From positions 38,634 to 70,992 of the forward strand of contig DPRM01000065.1 in NCBI GenBank assembly GCA_003537645.1: a DNA stretch of 32,359 nt, written 5' to 3'. The notes below the pieces were generated by a model, which did no database searches, was not told the origin of the DNA, and saw only the letters and a list, made by a program, of their open reading frames with translations. This DNA comes from Prolixibacteraceae bacterium. Its GTDB lineage: Bacteria; Bacteroidota; Bacteroidia; Bacteroidales; Prolixibacteraceae. Position 1 is the first letter of the stretch; the number at the start of each line of letters is the position of its first letter. The position numbers were made by a program, and so were the translations under genes. Shown here in pieces: positions 16,457 to 25,377 of this stretch.

Positions 16457-18913
16457 TTAGAACATGTCATCGCCGCCACCGCCGCCTTGTTCTTCTGACG
16501 GGGGTCTGTTGTCCATTTTGTAGTTGTTTATTTTATAGCTCAGTGTCAGCATCAGTACACGTGGCTCGCGCTTCATGCGGAAGGTTGACTTGAAATCGTC
16601 GCCGAATGATGTGCCTTCAAATTTGGCAGTTCCCAACACATCGCGTACACTAAGCGTGGCCGAAAGTTTCTTCTTCATAAAATCCTGACGGTACGACAAA
16701 TTGGTAAAAAGCATCGATTTTTGATCGCCCTGCGCCGAAACCGACGGTCCACGGTAGAATCCGGTCAACTGCATACGACTGTCAGGAGAGAATTTGATGG
16801 TGGCATTCATGCGGCCCGAATAATTGGTGCTTTGTCTGTCAATCGGCTTGCCCTGTACTTCGCCCTGCAGTTTATAATTGTAAATACTGAAACTTGTATT
16901 TACCAATAACCATTTCGTAATATTTATATTCCCCATTAGTTCGCTTCCCAGTGAATGGTCGCGGTTCAGGTTGTCGGCGCTCATGTAAACGATTCCATCC
17001 TCTCTCAATTCCTGAAGCCGGGTAATCAAATCGTTGGTAGTGCGATAAAAAGTTTCGAGCGAAACGAAAGAATTGCCAAATTTGCGCATGTAGCTAAATT
17101 CATACGAATCAGTGTATTCCGGTTTCAGGTCGGGGTTACCAATGCGAATGGTATATTGGTTCATGTAATTTGGGAACGGATCGAGTTCGCGGCCACCCGG
17201 ACGATTGATGCGTCGTGAATAACTGGTCATAAACTGGCTTTTATCAACCAGTTCGTACGAGAAGTGAGCCGAAGGAAATACGTCAAAACGATCGAGCGTG
17301 TATGCTTCAGTAACTTTCGAATGAGCGATAGAACGGTTGGTATATTCACCACGTAATCCAAGCATATACTGAATTGCTTTTACATTTCCGGAGTAGGTTG
17401 AATAAACAGAGTGAATATCTTCTTTGAAATCCATGTCGCTGGTAAATTTTGGATCGTTCACCCCGAAATTTGAAAAGCTAAAAATCTCCGTTTCGCGCTC
17501 CATCCTGCTCTGAACTCCGGCTTCAAACTTACCACCATTTTCAAGCGGACGTGTATAATCAATTTTCATTCGGTAATCGTTCGAGTTATCGTCCTCGTTG
17601 GTTTTAATTTCCGATAAGGTTCCCTTTCTTGCCAGGTAATTTGCATCAGAGTTATACTCGCCGATGTTTTCATAAGAAAGACCATTGCGGTTTTGGTAAT
17701 CAAACGCGCCTTCGAGTTTATGCATTCCCGTTTCGTCGAATTTGGTAAGGAAGCTGGCCTTTCCACTCACATAATCTCCGTTTCGCGAAGAGTTGTTTTC
17801 CTGAATTGTATAAAGGTTGAATGTGCCAGGAAGCCTGTATTCGTGCATGTTTCCGCCACCTTCGCCATCAAAATTGTATTTTCCGACTTCTCCTGAAACT
17901 GTTACCGATGTTTTGTCGGTCAGGAAATAATCGAATCCACCTTTAAGTTGCTGTCCGCCTCTCGACTGGTTGCGTTTCCCTTCCATATTCAGGAAAGTGG
18001 TGGTGTCGTTGAGGTAAGTTTCGCGGGTCGATTTCATCGAACCTTCGTCGGTATTGTCGTTCCAGTTGGCGCCAAAAAAGAGGTTGTATTTTTTCGTTTT
18101 GTAATTCAGCATCATATCGGTGCCGTATTTTTTACCGGTTCCAAGGTTAACGTTAATAATTCCGTTCACTCCCGAAAGTACATTCTTTTTCATCACCACA
18201 TTGATGATACCGGCCATTCCGTCGGGATCGTATTTTACTGAAGGATTGGTAATGATTTCGATGTTTTGGATAGCCGACGACGGGATTTGTCTCAACGCAT
18301 CGCTTCCGCTTAAAACACTGGGACGTCCGTCAATCAATACTGTAAAGCTTGACGAACCGCGAAGGCTCACGTTTCCGTCGATATCAACTTCCACCGAAGG
18401 TGTATTTTCGAGTACCGTAACAGCGCTACCACCGGCAGCATTGATGTCGTTGGTTACATTAATCACTTTTTTGTCGATTTTGTATTCCACCCTGTTGCGT
18501 TCAGCAACTACATCCACAGTTCCGATATTCTGTCGCGATACAGCCAGTTCAATCGTTCCCATGTCAACCGACGATGAATTTGGAATGATTTTTACATCAT
18601 TAACCGTGGTTTTTTCGAACCCGATAAAATTTGCCTCAACGTAATAATTTCCAAAAGGTAATTCGCCGATTTCGAATACACCCGATTCGTTGGCAATGGC
18701 ACCGGTGATTAGTTTTGCATCTTGTTTGTTGTAAATGGCCACATTGGCATATTCCATCGGGGATTTAGTGTCTGCATCAATAATTTTCCCTTTTATTTTT
18801 CCACTTTTCGCAAGAGGTGCTGCACCCGGAGTTGTCATCGCCGGTGGAACCTGCGAAAAAACTGTACCTGTTGTTGAAAGGATTAAAAACAACAAAATCA
18901 ATAAATTCTTCAT
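16457..18913 (-). CDS. Outer-membrane beta-barrel receptor with CarboxypepD_reg-like and plug domains
   Basis: I chose the ATG at 18913 because it starts a signal peptide (MKNLLILLFLILSTTGTVFS); an upstream in-frame extension lacks signal character. The protein has 818 residues. After the signal comes a CarboxypepD_reg-like beta-sandwich (about residues 38-120: IKGKIIDADTKSPMEYANVA). A TonB-type plug follows (about 125-240), with VTVLENTPSVEVD, VSLRGSSSFTVLIDGRPS and IEIITNPSVKYDPDGMAGI. The remaining residues form the barrel of the outer_membrane_beta-barrel (OMP_b-brl_3) type, with RRINRPGGRELDPFPNYMNQ and GNPDLKPEYTDSYE. There is no clear TonB box. The chain ends with a low-complexity tail (GGGGGDDMF) after the last strand. 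Such proteins sit in the outer membrane and probably import or bind large substrates; the ligand is unknown. No SusD-like partner is adjacent. Its terminator is at 16393-16428. Confidence 0.9.
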   Translation of the reverse strand: MKNLLILLFLILSTTGTVFSQVPPAMTTPGAAPLAKSGKIKGKIIDADTKSPMEYANVAIYNKQDAKLITGAIANESGVFEIGELPFGNYYVEANFIGFEKTTVNDVKIIPNSSSVDMGTIELAVSRQNIGTVDVVAERNRVEYKIDKKVINVTNDINAAGGSAVTVLENTPSVEVDIDGNVSLRGSSSFTVLIDGRPSVLSGSDALRQIPSSAIQNIEIITNPSVKYDPDGMAGIINVVMKKNVLSGVNGIINVNLGTGKKYGTDMMLNYKTKKYNLFFGANWNDNTDEGSMKSTRETYLNDTTTFLNMEGKRNQSRGGQQLKGGFDYFLTDKTSVTVSGEVGKYNFDGEGGGNMHEYRLPGTFNLYTIQENNSSRNGDYVSGKASFLTKFDETGMHKLEGAFDYQNRNGLSYENIGEYNSDANYLARKGTLSEIKTNEDDNSNDYRMKIDYTRPLENGGKFEAGVQSRMERETEIFSFSNFGVNDPKFTSDMDFKEDIHSVYSTYSGNVKAIQYMLGLRGEYTNRSIAHSKVTEAYTLDRFDVFPSAHFSYELVDKSQFMTSYSRRINRPGGRELDPFPNYMNQYTIRIGNPDLKPEYTDSYEFSYMRKFGNSFVSLETFYRTTNDLITRLQELREDGIVYMSADNLNRDHSLGSELMGNINITKWLLVNTSFSIYNYKLQGEVQGKPIDRQSTNYSGRMNATIKFSPDSRMQLTGFYRGPSVSAQGDQKSMLFTNLSYRQDFMKKKLSATLSVRDVLGTAKFEGTSFGDDFKSTFRMKREPRVLMLTLSYKINNYKMDNRPPSEEQGGGGGDDMF

Positions 18914-19113
18914 CTGTCTCTTTTTGTTTAATGTCTTCAAAAATTCTACTTTTTTTATCAATACCATTCAGACAAGGGACTAACTTGAAAGTTTAATGAG
19001 CCTTTAAAAAGAGTTGTTAATGTTTGTGAACAGGAATTTCAGAAAATAACATTTTTAAAGCAAAAGTGGAACGATTTTTGACGAACCGGCAAAATTCTGC
19101 AAAGAGAACAGTT

Positions 19114-19656
19114 ATGAAAAAAATACTCTTCATCTTGTTCGCATCTTTAATGCTTAATTCTTGTTCTACAATCAATAAGGTGGTAGAAGTTGATGATCGG
19201 AACAAGCAGATAAAAAGCATCAAACTCAGGCAGCAACTGTCCTCAATTGAAAAAAATAACCACTCATCTCATAACCTGACCGCAATTCTTATTTCAGAAA
19301 CAAAATCAGGCTTAAAACCTGATGTAAAAATTGCTTTTCAGTTTAAAACAGGGGTTCGGTCAGAAGAATTCGATTCAGTGATGTATTTCGTGCTCGATCA
19401 GGAACAAATAAAAGCAGTTTCTATCCCAAATAGCACATCCCAATTGATGTTGCGTGAGTTCGTTGTTCCTGAAAATCTCTGGGTTTCGATCGTTCATTCA
19501 AAATCAATTTTATACCGTTTGTACATTGGGCACGATGGAATTGACGTTGAACTTACAGATTCGGAAATGAACAAGGTCAGGGAATTTTTCAATAAAGTTA
19601 TCCAACAGCGCGACGCCCTCTTCCCTCCAGTTCCTGATGGAAAAATGAAGTGGTGA
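19114..19656 (+). CDS. Putative lipoprotein, function unknown
   Basis: I chose the ATG at 19114 because it begins a lipoprotein signal (MKKILFILFASLMLNSC, lipobox LNSC with Cys17). The product has 180 residues, and the mature part mixes strands and helices: VVEVDDRNKQIKSIKLRQQL, ILISETKSGLKPDVKIAFQF, MYFVLDQEQIKAVSIPN. It ends with a helix (SEMNKVREFFNKVI). Residues after the Cys are Ser-Thr, so sorting to either membrane is possible. I recognise no known family. It is divergent from the outer-membrane receptor gene (200-nt gap) and lies about 90 nt upstream of mfd. A promoter-like box just before mfd suggests the two are separate units. Confidence 0.75.
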   Translation: MKKILFILFASLMLNSCSTINKVVEVDDRNKQIKSIKLRQQLSSIEKNNHSSHNLTAILISETKSGLKPDVKIAFQFKTGVRSEEFDSVMYFVLDQEQIKAVSIPNSTSQLMLREFVVPENLWVSIVHSKSILYRLYIGHDGIDVELTDSEMNKVREFFNKVIQQRDALFPPVPDGKMKW

Positions 19657-19725
19657 TTTTTTCAATGACTACGACAGAGTACTGATCACTTTTTTCCCGG
19701 CGGAACACTTTGCCTCATTATTGCT

Positions 19726-19733
19726 TACATTTG
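19726..19733 (+). promoter_or_regulatory. Predicted -7 box of mfd
   Basis: TACATTTG matches the Bacteroidetes -7 consensus TAnnTTTG. A TTTG at 19709-19712 is only 13 nt upstream, too close for a normal -33 box. If this promoter is used, transcription starts near 19740, just ahead of the TTG codons at 19746 and 19752, so the mfd mRNA would be almost leaderless. Confidence 0.4.
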
Positions 19734-19751
19734 CAGCCAAATATTTTGATT

Positions 19752-22700
19752 TTGGAGCGAAAGGATTTTAGAAAGCTTTTCAGAAAGCATGATTTGCTCA
19801 GCGAATTGTGTCTGTTATTAAATACCCCGGGTGAAAAGATTCATCTGCAGGGACTCGTTGGCTCATCCCGGAGCATTCTTGCTTGTTTACTTTCCGAAGA
19901 AATACGAAAAACTTTTGTTATTTGCCTGAACGACAGGGAGGAGGCTGCCTATTTTTACGATGACCTGAACACACTTGCTCCTGAAGTTCCGGTACTTTTT
20001 TTCCCCTCGTCGTACAAACGGTCGGTTCATTTCGAAACCATCGAGCAGGAAAATATTATTCTGCGTACGGAAGTGCTCAATAAACTGGGGCTTGGGAAGC
20101 CGCTGCTGGTGGTTACGTATCCCGAAGCGCTGGTTGAAAAAGTGATTTCGGGAGAAGGACTTGCTTCGCATACGTTCCAGGTGTCGAAAGGCGATAAATT
20201 GTCGCTCGAATTTGTAAACGAAGTGCTGTTCGAATATGGATTTGAGCGTGTTGACTTTGTTTATGAGCCCGGTCAGTATTCCATTCGCGGCGGAATTGTG
20301 GATATTTATTCGTTTTCGAACGAAGATCCTTACCGCATCGACTTTTTTGGCGATGAGGTGGACTCGATCCGCAGTTTTAATATCGACAACCAGATTTCGA
20401 AAGAAGCGCTGACCCACATCAGCATTATTCCCAATATTCAGCAAGATTTGCCTGACGTTAAACGCATTAGTTTCCTTGATTTTATTCAGAAGGAAGCAAT
20501 TTTTATGCTGCACGATATTCAACAGATTGGCGATCTTATGGAATATAATTTCAGTCAAACCATCGAGAAGGCTGAAACGGAAGAAGAACGAAGAATCTGG
20601 CATGAAAAACTGTTTTCAGGAACAATGTTTTCGAAAGAAATTAAACATTTTACCTGTGCTGAATTCGGGCAGAAACACTTTTTCAGTCATTCGAAAACTG
20701 TTACTTTTCAGACAGTTCACCAGCCCGTTTTTCACAAAAATTTTGATATGCTGGCCGAAAATCTGATTGATTATCAGAACTTCGGCTTCACCAATTATAT
20801 TCTTTCTTCCAATGTGTCGCAGACCGATCGCTTGCAGGCGATTTTCGACGATAAAGGTTTGGACGTAAATTTCAGACCGGTCAACTTTACACTGCACGAA
20901 GGGTTTATCGACCGCGACCTGAAAATTTGCTGTTACACCGATCATCAGATTTTTGAACGCTACCACCGTTACGAGGTAAAATCGCGCAAAGCAGAGCGCG
21001 ACAGTATTTCGCTTAAAGAGCTGAACAAGCTGCATCAGGGCGATTACGTGGTGCATGTGGATCACGGGATTGGTAAATTCATGGGATTGGTTAAAACCGA
21101 AGTCGATGGCAAACTTCAGGAGGCAATCCGGTTAAGCTACCGGGATAACGATGTGTTGCTCGTGAGTATTCATAATCTTCACCGCATCTCGAAATTCAAG
21201 GGCAAAGACGGAACCGAGCCCAGCATCAGTAAACTGGGAAGTGGTGCGTGGCAAAAGCTGAAAGACCGTACCAAGCTGAAGGTTAAAGATATTGCCAAAG
21301 AATTGATAGAGCTGTATGCTGCCCGACGACAGGAGCGTGGTTTCGCTTTTTCGCCCGATTCGTACCTTCAGAAGGAACTGGAAGCTTCGTTTATATACGA
21401 AGATACACCTGATCAGATGAAATCGACCATTGCCGTGAAGGAAGACATGGAAAAGGAGATTCCGATGGACCGGCTCGTTTGCGGCGATGTGGGTTTTGGG
21501 AAAACCGAAATTGCGATTCGTGCCGCTTTTAAAGCGGTGGCCGATAGCAAACAGGTGGCAGTGCTGGTTCCAACAACCATTCTGGCGCTTCAGCATTTCA
21601 AAACTTTTAATGACCGGCTTTCTGATTTTCCGGCCAGAGTCGAATATATCAGTCGTTTACGCAAACCAGCTGATTTGAAGCAAGTACTGACAGATACGAA
21701 AGCGGGAAAGGTTGATATTCTGATAGGAACGCACAAACTGGTGGGCAAAGAAGTGGTTTTTAAAGATCTGGGTTTGCTGATTGTTGATGAAGAACAGAAA
21801 TTCGGTGTTTCGGTGAAGGAAAAACTGAAACAAATGAAGCTGAATGTGGACACACTCACGCTGACAGCCACACCGATTCCGAGAACGCTGCAATTTTCGA
21901 TGATGGGCGCCCGCGATTTATCGATTATACAAACACCACCACCCAACAGGTATCCGATTGCCACCGAGTTGCACGGCTTCAGCGAGGAAATTATCCGCGA
22001 AGCGATTCAGTATGAGTTGGCGCGCGATGGACAGGTTTTTTTCATCCATAACCGTGTTTCAAATATTTTTGAGGTCGAAACTGTGATTCGCAAACTGGTG
22101 CCGGGTGTTCGCACAGTGGTTGGTCACGGGCAAATGGATGGACAGAAACTCGAAAAACTGATGATGGATTTTATCAACGGCGAATTTGACGTGCTGATTG
22201 CCACTACCATTATCGAATCGGGACTGGATATTCCGAATGCCAATACAATCATAATCAACCATGCCGAAAATTTTGGATTGAGCGATTTGCACCAGTTGCG
22301 CGGACGGGTTGGTCGATCGAATAAAAAAGCGTTTTGTTACTTGCTGGCGCCGCCACTTTCAACTTTAACGCCCGAAGCAAGCCGTCGTTTGAGAGCCATC
22401 GAGGAGTTTTCGGAGCTGGGAAGTGGTTTCAATATTGCTATGCAGGATTTGGATATTCGCGGTGCAGGAAACCTTTTGGGTGCCGAGCAGAGCGGATTTA
22501 TTGCAGATATAGGTTTCGAAACCTATCACCGTATCCTGAATGAGGCGATTCTGGAACTGAAACAGACCGATTTTAAAGAGCTTTTCAAAGACGAAAAGGA
22601 AGATACTTCGCAGGCATTCCTGAAGGTGAAATTTGGGAACGATTGCCAGATTGATACCGATCTGCAATTGCTGTTTCCGGATAAATATATTCAGAGCATT

Positions 22701-23090
22701 TCGGAACGAATGTTACTTTACCGCGAGCTCGACAACCTCGAAACCGAAGATGCTCTCGTACAGTTCGAAGCCGGACTGGCCGACCGTTTTGGTAAATTAC
22801 CTCCCGAAAGTGTTGAACTGATTGAAGTGGTTCGCCTGCGCCGGATAGCAGTTGAACTTGGAATCGAGAAAATCGTCCTGAAGCACCAAAAAATGGTTTG
22901 CCATTTTATTTCCGATCCGCAATCGGTTTATTACCAGTCGCCTGTATTCGGGAAAGTGCTGCAATATGTACAAACTCATCACCAAACCTGCCGCATGAAA
23001 GAAGGCAATAACAAACTTACGCTGACATTTGAAAAAGTGAAAAGTGTAAAAAAGGCGAAAGAGTTGCTGGAAGGTGTTGGGGAAGAATAA
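19752..23090 (+). CDS. mfd: Transcription-repair coupling factor Mfd
   Basis: Mfd removes RNA polymerase stalled at DNA damage and recruits UvrA to start nucleotide excision repair. No ATG lies in the first part of the frame. I placed the start at the TTG at 19752 (LERKDFRKLFRKHD); TTG 19746 is equally possible, and the frame is open back to 19710. This gives 1112 residues, normal for Mfd. In order: UvrB-like domains 1-3 (to about 400), the RNA polymerase-interaction (CarD-like) domain with GDYVVHVDHGIGKF near 426, and the translocase with Walker A GDVGFGKTE at 578-586, DEEQ from 679, TLTATPIPRTL and QLRGRVGRS. A C-terminal TRCF domain closes it. All motifs are intact. The gene ends 3 nt before the stop codon of the convergent MNT gene. 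Confidence 0.96.
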   Translation: MERKDFRKLFRKHDLLSELCLLLNTPGEKIHLQGLVGSSRSILACLLSEEIRKTFVICLNDREEAAYFYDDLNTLAPEVPVLFFPSSYKRSVHFETIEQENIILRTEVLNKLGLGKPLLVVTYPEALVEKVISGEGLASHTFQVSKGDKLSLEFVNEVLFEYGFERVDFVYEPGQYSIRGGIVDIYSFSNEDPYRIDFFGDEVDSIRSFNIDNQISKEALTHISIIPNIQQDLPDVKRISFLDFIQKEAIFMLHDIQQIGDLMEYNFSQTIEKAETEEERRIWHEKLFSGTMFSKEIKHFTCAEFGQKHFFSHSKTVTFQTVHQPVFHKNFDMLAENLIDYQNFGFTNYILSSNVSQTDRLQAIFDDKGLDVNFRPVNFTLHEGFIDRDLKICCYTDHQIFERYHRYEVKSRKAERDSISLKELNKLHQGDYVVHVDHGIGKFMGLVKTEVDGKLQEAIRLSYRDNDVLLVSIHNLHRISKFKGKDGTEPSISKLGSGAWQKLKDRTKLKVKDIAKELIELYAARRQERGFAFSPDSYLQKELEASFIYEDTPDQMKSTIAVKEDMEKEIPMDRLVCGDVGFGKTEIAIRAAFKAVADSKQVAVLVPTTILALQHFKTFNDRLSDFPARVEYISRLRKPADLKQVLTDTKAGKVDILIGTHKLVGKEVVFKDLGLLIVDEEQKFGVSVKEKLKQMKLNVDTLTLTATPIPRTLQFSMMGARDLSIIQTPPPNRYPIATELHGFSEEIIREAIQYELARDGQVFFIHNRVSNIFEVETVIRKLVPGVRTVVGHGQMDGQKLEKLMMDFINGEFDVLIATTIIESGLDIPNANTIIINHAENFGLSDLHQLRGRVGRSNKKAFCYLLAPPLSTLTPEASRRLRAIEEFSELGSGFNIAMQDLDIRGAGNLLGAEQSGFIADIGFETYHRILNEAILELKQTDFKELFKDEKEDTSQAFLKVKFGNDCQIDTDLQLLFPDKYIQSISERMLLYRELDNLETEDALVQFEAGLADRFGKLPPESVELIEVVRLRRIAVELGIEKIVLKHQKMVCHFISDPQSVYYQSPVFGKVLQYVQTHHQTCRMKEGNNKLTLTFEKVKSVKKAKELLEGVGEE

Positions 23091-23093
23091 TGG

Positions 23094-23408
23094 TCAGATT
23101 TCTATTTTAATTCCATATTTAAGAATCTGATCGACAATTGGGACACGAAAATCAAACTCTTCTTTGGTAAAAGCATGAGGTTCAATAATTGTTTCTTCGC
23201 CTTTCCGTATGACCATTAATTTTACCTCAGTCTCAAAAGTATGATTGGTATTGCTATTTAACACAATCGCCAAATCGATATCACTATTATCATGCTGATT
23301 CCCTTTGGCAAAAGACCCGAATAACCATGCTTCTGAAAATTCTAAATCAGAATTCCGAACGCGCTGTAAATATCCTTTGCTTATCCTTAAAGCTTCGCTT
23401 TTATCCAT
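23094..23408 (-). CDS. Minimal nucleotidyltransferase (MNT/MntA-like)
   Basis: The 104-residue protein is a small Pol-beta-type nucleotidyltransferase. It shows the core motif GSFAKG-x5-SDIDL, with Gly31-Ser32 and metal ligands Asp43 and Asp45, and a probable third carboxylate, Glu76, in TIIEPHAF. It overlaps by 22 nt the upstream HEPN gene on the same strand. In studied HEPN-MNT systems, MNT acts as antitoxin by AMPylating the HEPN toxin. Here the catalytic motif is intact, so AMP transfer is plausible. The order, HEPN first then MNT, matches known pairs. Some such pairs act instead in antibiotic modification or have no proven toxicity. Confidence 0.88.
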   Translation of the reverse strand: MDKSEALRISKGYLQRVRNSDLEFSEAWLFGSFAKGNQHDNSDIDLAIVLNSNTNHTFETEVKLMVIRKGEETIIEPHAFTKEEFDFRVPIVDQILKYGIKIEI

Positions 23409-23785
23409 AACCGGCAGTCTTTAATTTTATCAATCCATTCAGCAGTAAAACTATCAGTACAAAGCTTGTAAAAACTTTGTTTGTAATCATCATATCTGGC
23501 GTTAATATTGAATCGCGAGATACTGTCTAAAAGTATTTGATGCGATAAATCCATTTCAATATCGGCTTTTTCACAAATCCGTCTCAAATCATGTATCATT
23601 GGAGGAAATTCACCTTTTGATTTCACGTAAGCTGCTTTAAGAAGCTTTTCAATCACCAAATGTCCCATAAACAATGCCCAATTGTTATTCTGGGTTTGAT
23701 GCAGATCTATCATAGCTTTGAAATCCTTTTCAGAACTTTCGATCCAATGATTTATAATTCGCTCTTTATCAAATTCACTTTCCAT
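23387..23785 (-). CDS. HEPN-domain protein, partner of the MNT
   Basis: The 132-residue, all-helical protein matches the HEPN domain pattern: an N-terminal helix with HWIESSEKDFKAMIDL, the stretch ALFMGHLVIEKLLKAAYVK, HDLRRICEKA, and the C-terminal FNINARYDDYKQSFYKL. HEPN proteins in HEPN-MNT pairs are often RNases that cleave tRNA or mRNA through an R-x4-6-H motif. I cannot find that motif at the usual C-terminal place; ARYDDY occupies it. This one may therefore be a non-nuclease HEPN of the PF05168 type, and toxicity is uncertain. It is first in a two-gene unit, overlapping the MNT gene by 22 nt. A TACCTTTG box at 23814-23821 is the likely promoter. Confidence 0.83.
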   Translation of the reverse strand: MESEFDKERIINHWIESSEKDFKAMIDLHQTQNNNWALFMGHLVIEKLLKAAYVKSKGEFPPMIHDLRRICEKADIEMDLSHQILLDSISRFNINARYDDYKQSFYKLCTDSFTAEWIDKIKDCRLWIKAKL

Positions 23786-23813
23786 GAGTATTGAAATTCA
23801 ATGTCATGAAAAC

Positions 23814-23821
23814 AAAGGTAT
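23814..23821 (-). promoter_or_regulatory. Predicted -7 box of the HEPN-MNT pair
   Basis: On the minus strand TACCTTTG matches the -7 consensus and lies 28 nt before the HEPN ATG. A TTTG at 23839-23836 sits only 14 nt upstream, closer than usual. Confidence 0.45.
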
Positions 23822-23904
23822 CAATTTTTCAGTTCAAAGCCATTGAATGAAAGAATGCAAAGAAAGGGAGTTGAGGAGGAATAATAAAGCCAATGTTTTT
23901 GTTC

Positions 23905-24447
23905 TTATCTCCATTCATCTTTCAGCAAGGCATAAACCATGTCGTCAACCCATTCGCCGTTTAACAGAATACTTTCCCTGAAATGAGCTTCTTTTCTGAA
24001 TCCGAGCCGTTCAAACAGCTTGATTGATGGTTGGTTTCGCGGATCGATGGAAGCAATAATACGGCGTTTGCCCAATCGTTCGAAAAGGTAACTGATTGTT
24101 GCTTTCAGTGCTTCGGTGGCGTAGCCTTTGCCCTGAAATTTTTTGTTGAGTGTGCAGCCAATTTCAACCTGGAATTCATCAACAGTCAGGAAATGAATAC
24201 CAATATCGCCTATCAGTTTATCGTCGTCTTTTTTTATAATTGCAAATTGAACCCATGTTCCTGGAAGGTTTATTTCAGGAGAAATTTTGTGGGTAATGAA
24301 GTGGTGGACATCGTTAATTGTTGTGGGAATCCAACCCTGGTATTTATTTGCTTCCGAATCCGACCGGTATTCGAAAATATCATCAGCATCGCTGGGTATC
24401 AATTTTCTGATAATAAGTCGTTTTGATGCTGGATGATAGTTTTCCAT
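23905..24447 (-). CDS. GNAT-family N-acetyltransferase (RimJ/RimL-like)
   Basis: The 180-residue product matches GNAT enzymes of the RimJ/RimL group (Acetyltransf_3). The N-terminal strand RLIIRKLIPSDADDIFEYR opens the fold. The central strands are FAIIKKDDDKLIGDIGIHFL and FQVEIGCTLNKKFQGKG. The acetyl-CoA pyrophosphate loop reads QGKGYATEALKA, and the closing region is RIIASIDPRNQPSIKLFERLGF. These enzymes move an acetyl group from acetyl-CoA to an amine, such as a protein N-terminus, a polyamine or an antibiotic; the acceptor cannot be told here. It starts 20 nt after the secreted-protein gene on the same strand, so the two are probably cotranscribed. No link in function between them is evident. 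Confidence 0.9.
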   Translation of the reverse strand: MENYHPASKRLIIRKLIPSDADDIFEYRSDSEANKYQGWIPTTINDVHHFITHKISPEINLPGTWVQFAIIKKDDDKLIGDIGIHFLTVDEFQVEIGCTLNKKFQGKGYATEALKATISYLFERLGKRRIIASIDPRNQPSIKLFERLGFRKEAHFRESILLNGEWVDDMVYALLKDEWR

Positions 24448-24467
24448 ACCAAATTCTGAATAACGGA

Positions 24468-25283
24468 TTACCTGTATTTTATGGATCTTTTGGCTTCGAG
24501 GACTTTCTTTTTATCCGATACTGAATAATACCTTTTTATCCAGTTGCCATGCCGGTCGTATTTAAAGTAAATATCCTGCTTTTTGTTGTTATCGAAATTT
24601 CGCAATCCCACTAAATAGTCGATCGAAAAATGATTGACATCTCCCTGCTCGTTGTAATCGTAGTACAGAATGGTTTTTAAATCCAATACAATGTCTTTGC
24701 GTTCAATCCTGATTAACTGACTGGCTGAATCGTAGAAAAGACTGAATCGCTCTCCGCCGGTGGTGTCGCCTTTTTCGGCAATATAGTAGCGTGTAAATCC
24801 ATTCAGTTTGTCGTTATCGTATTCCGTTTCGGTTTCGAACAGTAGTAATTCACGGGTGCCGTTATTTTTGTTTACCGACCATGAGTTCACTTTTTCGATG
24901 AGGCCGCGTGAGTTGGTAAAATTCTCGTACTCAATGCTGTTTTCTTTCGTGTTATTGGTGTGATTTTCAGTTGTTTCCCTTTTTATTAGTTTGTTGCCTG
25001 TTGTCTCACTTTGGTACATATATTCAGTCATCACCTTTCTTTTTAGGGTATTTACCTGTCTCGTAAGTTGCGAGTTTCCGTCGAAAAGGTAAGTATATTT
25101 CCATCCCGAAAATGCTCCCGGCTTGAAAAGCCCTGAATCTCGTTTTGAAGAGAAAACTTCTTTACCGTACCTTTTCTCAACGATTCTTTCAATATTTCCC
25201 TTGAAATCGGGAACCTTCGGGAATAATTGCCCGAACATACTGACGGGCAGCAGTAATAAAAGGAATAAGGCAAATTTTTTCAT
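24468..25283 (-). CDS. Secreted YD-repeat-like protein, function unknown
   Basis: The 271-residue protein has a signal peptide (MKKFALFLLLLLPVSMFGQ). The mature part is made of short strands around aromatic residues: WKYTYLFDGNSQLTRQV, FETETEYDNDKLNGFTRYY, FSLFYDSASQLIRIERK, ILYYDYNEQGDVNHFSIDY, and IYFKYDRHGNWIKRYYS. Each repeat has the form Y-x-(Y/D)-D-x2-(G/S)-(N/Q)-(L/W), typical of YD/RHS-like beta repeats, here in about five degenerate copies. It is too short for a toxin-delivering RHS protein. Such small secreted proteins are common in Bacteroidota and their role is unknown. A TACCTTTG box upstream at 25315-25322 is the likely promoter. The GNAT gene follows after 20 nt. Confidence 0.75.
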   Translation of the reverse strand: MKKFALFLLLLLPVSMFGQLFPKVPDFKGNIERIVEKRYGKEVFSSKRDSGLFKPGAFSGWKYTYLFDGNSQLTRQVNTLKRKVMTEYMYQSETTGNKLIKRETTENHTNNTKENSIEYENFTNSRGLIEKVNSWSVNKNNGTRELLLFETETEYDNDKLNGFTRYYIAEKGDTTGGERFSLFYDSASQLIRIERKDIVLDLKTILYYDYNEQGDVNHFSIDYLVGLRNFDNNKKQDIYFKYDRHGNWIKRYYSVSDKKKVLEAKRSIKYR

Positions 25284-25314
25284 AGCATCGGGCGCGTAGT
25301 TGAAATCAGAACAT

Positions 25315-25322
25315 CAAAGGTA
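25315..25322 (-). promoter_or_regulatory. Predicted -7 box of the YD-like/GNAT unit
   Basis: Minus-strand TACCTTTG matches the -7 consensus 31 nt upstream of the ATG at 25283 and is identical to the box before the HEPN gene. No clear TTTG was seen at about 20 nt upstream. Confidence 0.45.
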
Positions 25323-25377
25323 AAATTTTGCATGTATTATTGTGATAAATGCTTGCGCCCTTCTGTTTTTGTTCAGG

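Noticed and set aside
16339..16593. Plus-strand frame after the satP-like gene
   Set aside because: It runs through both terminators and the 3' end of the receptor gene and has no recognisable product.
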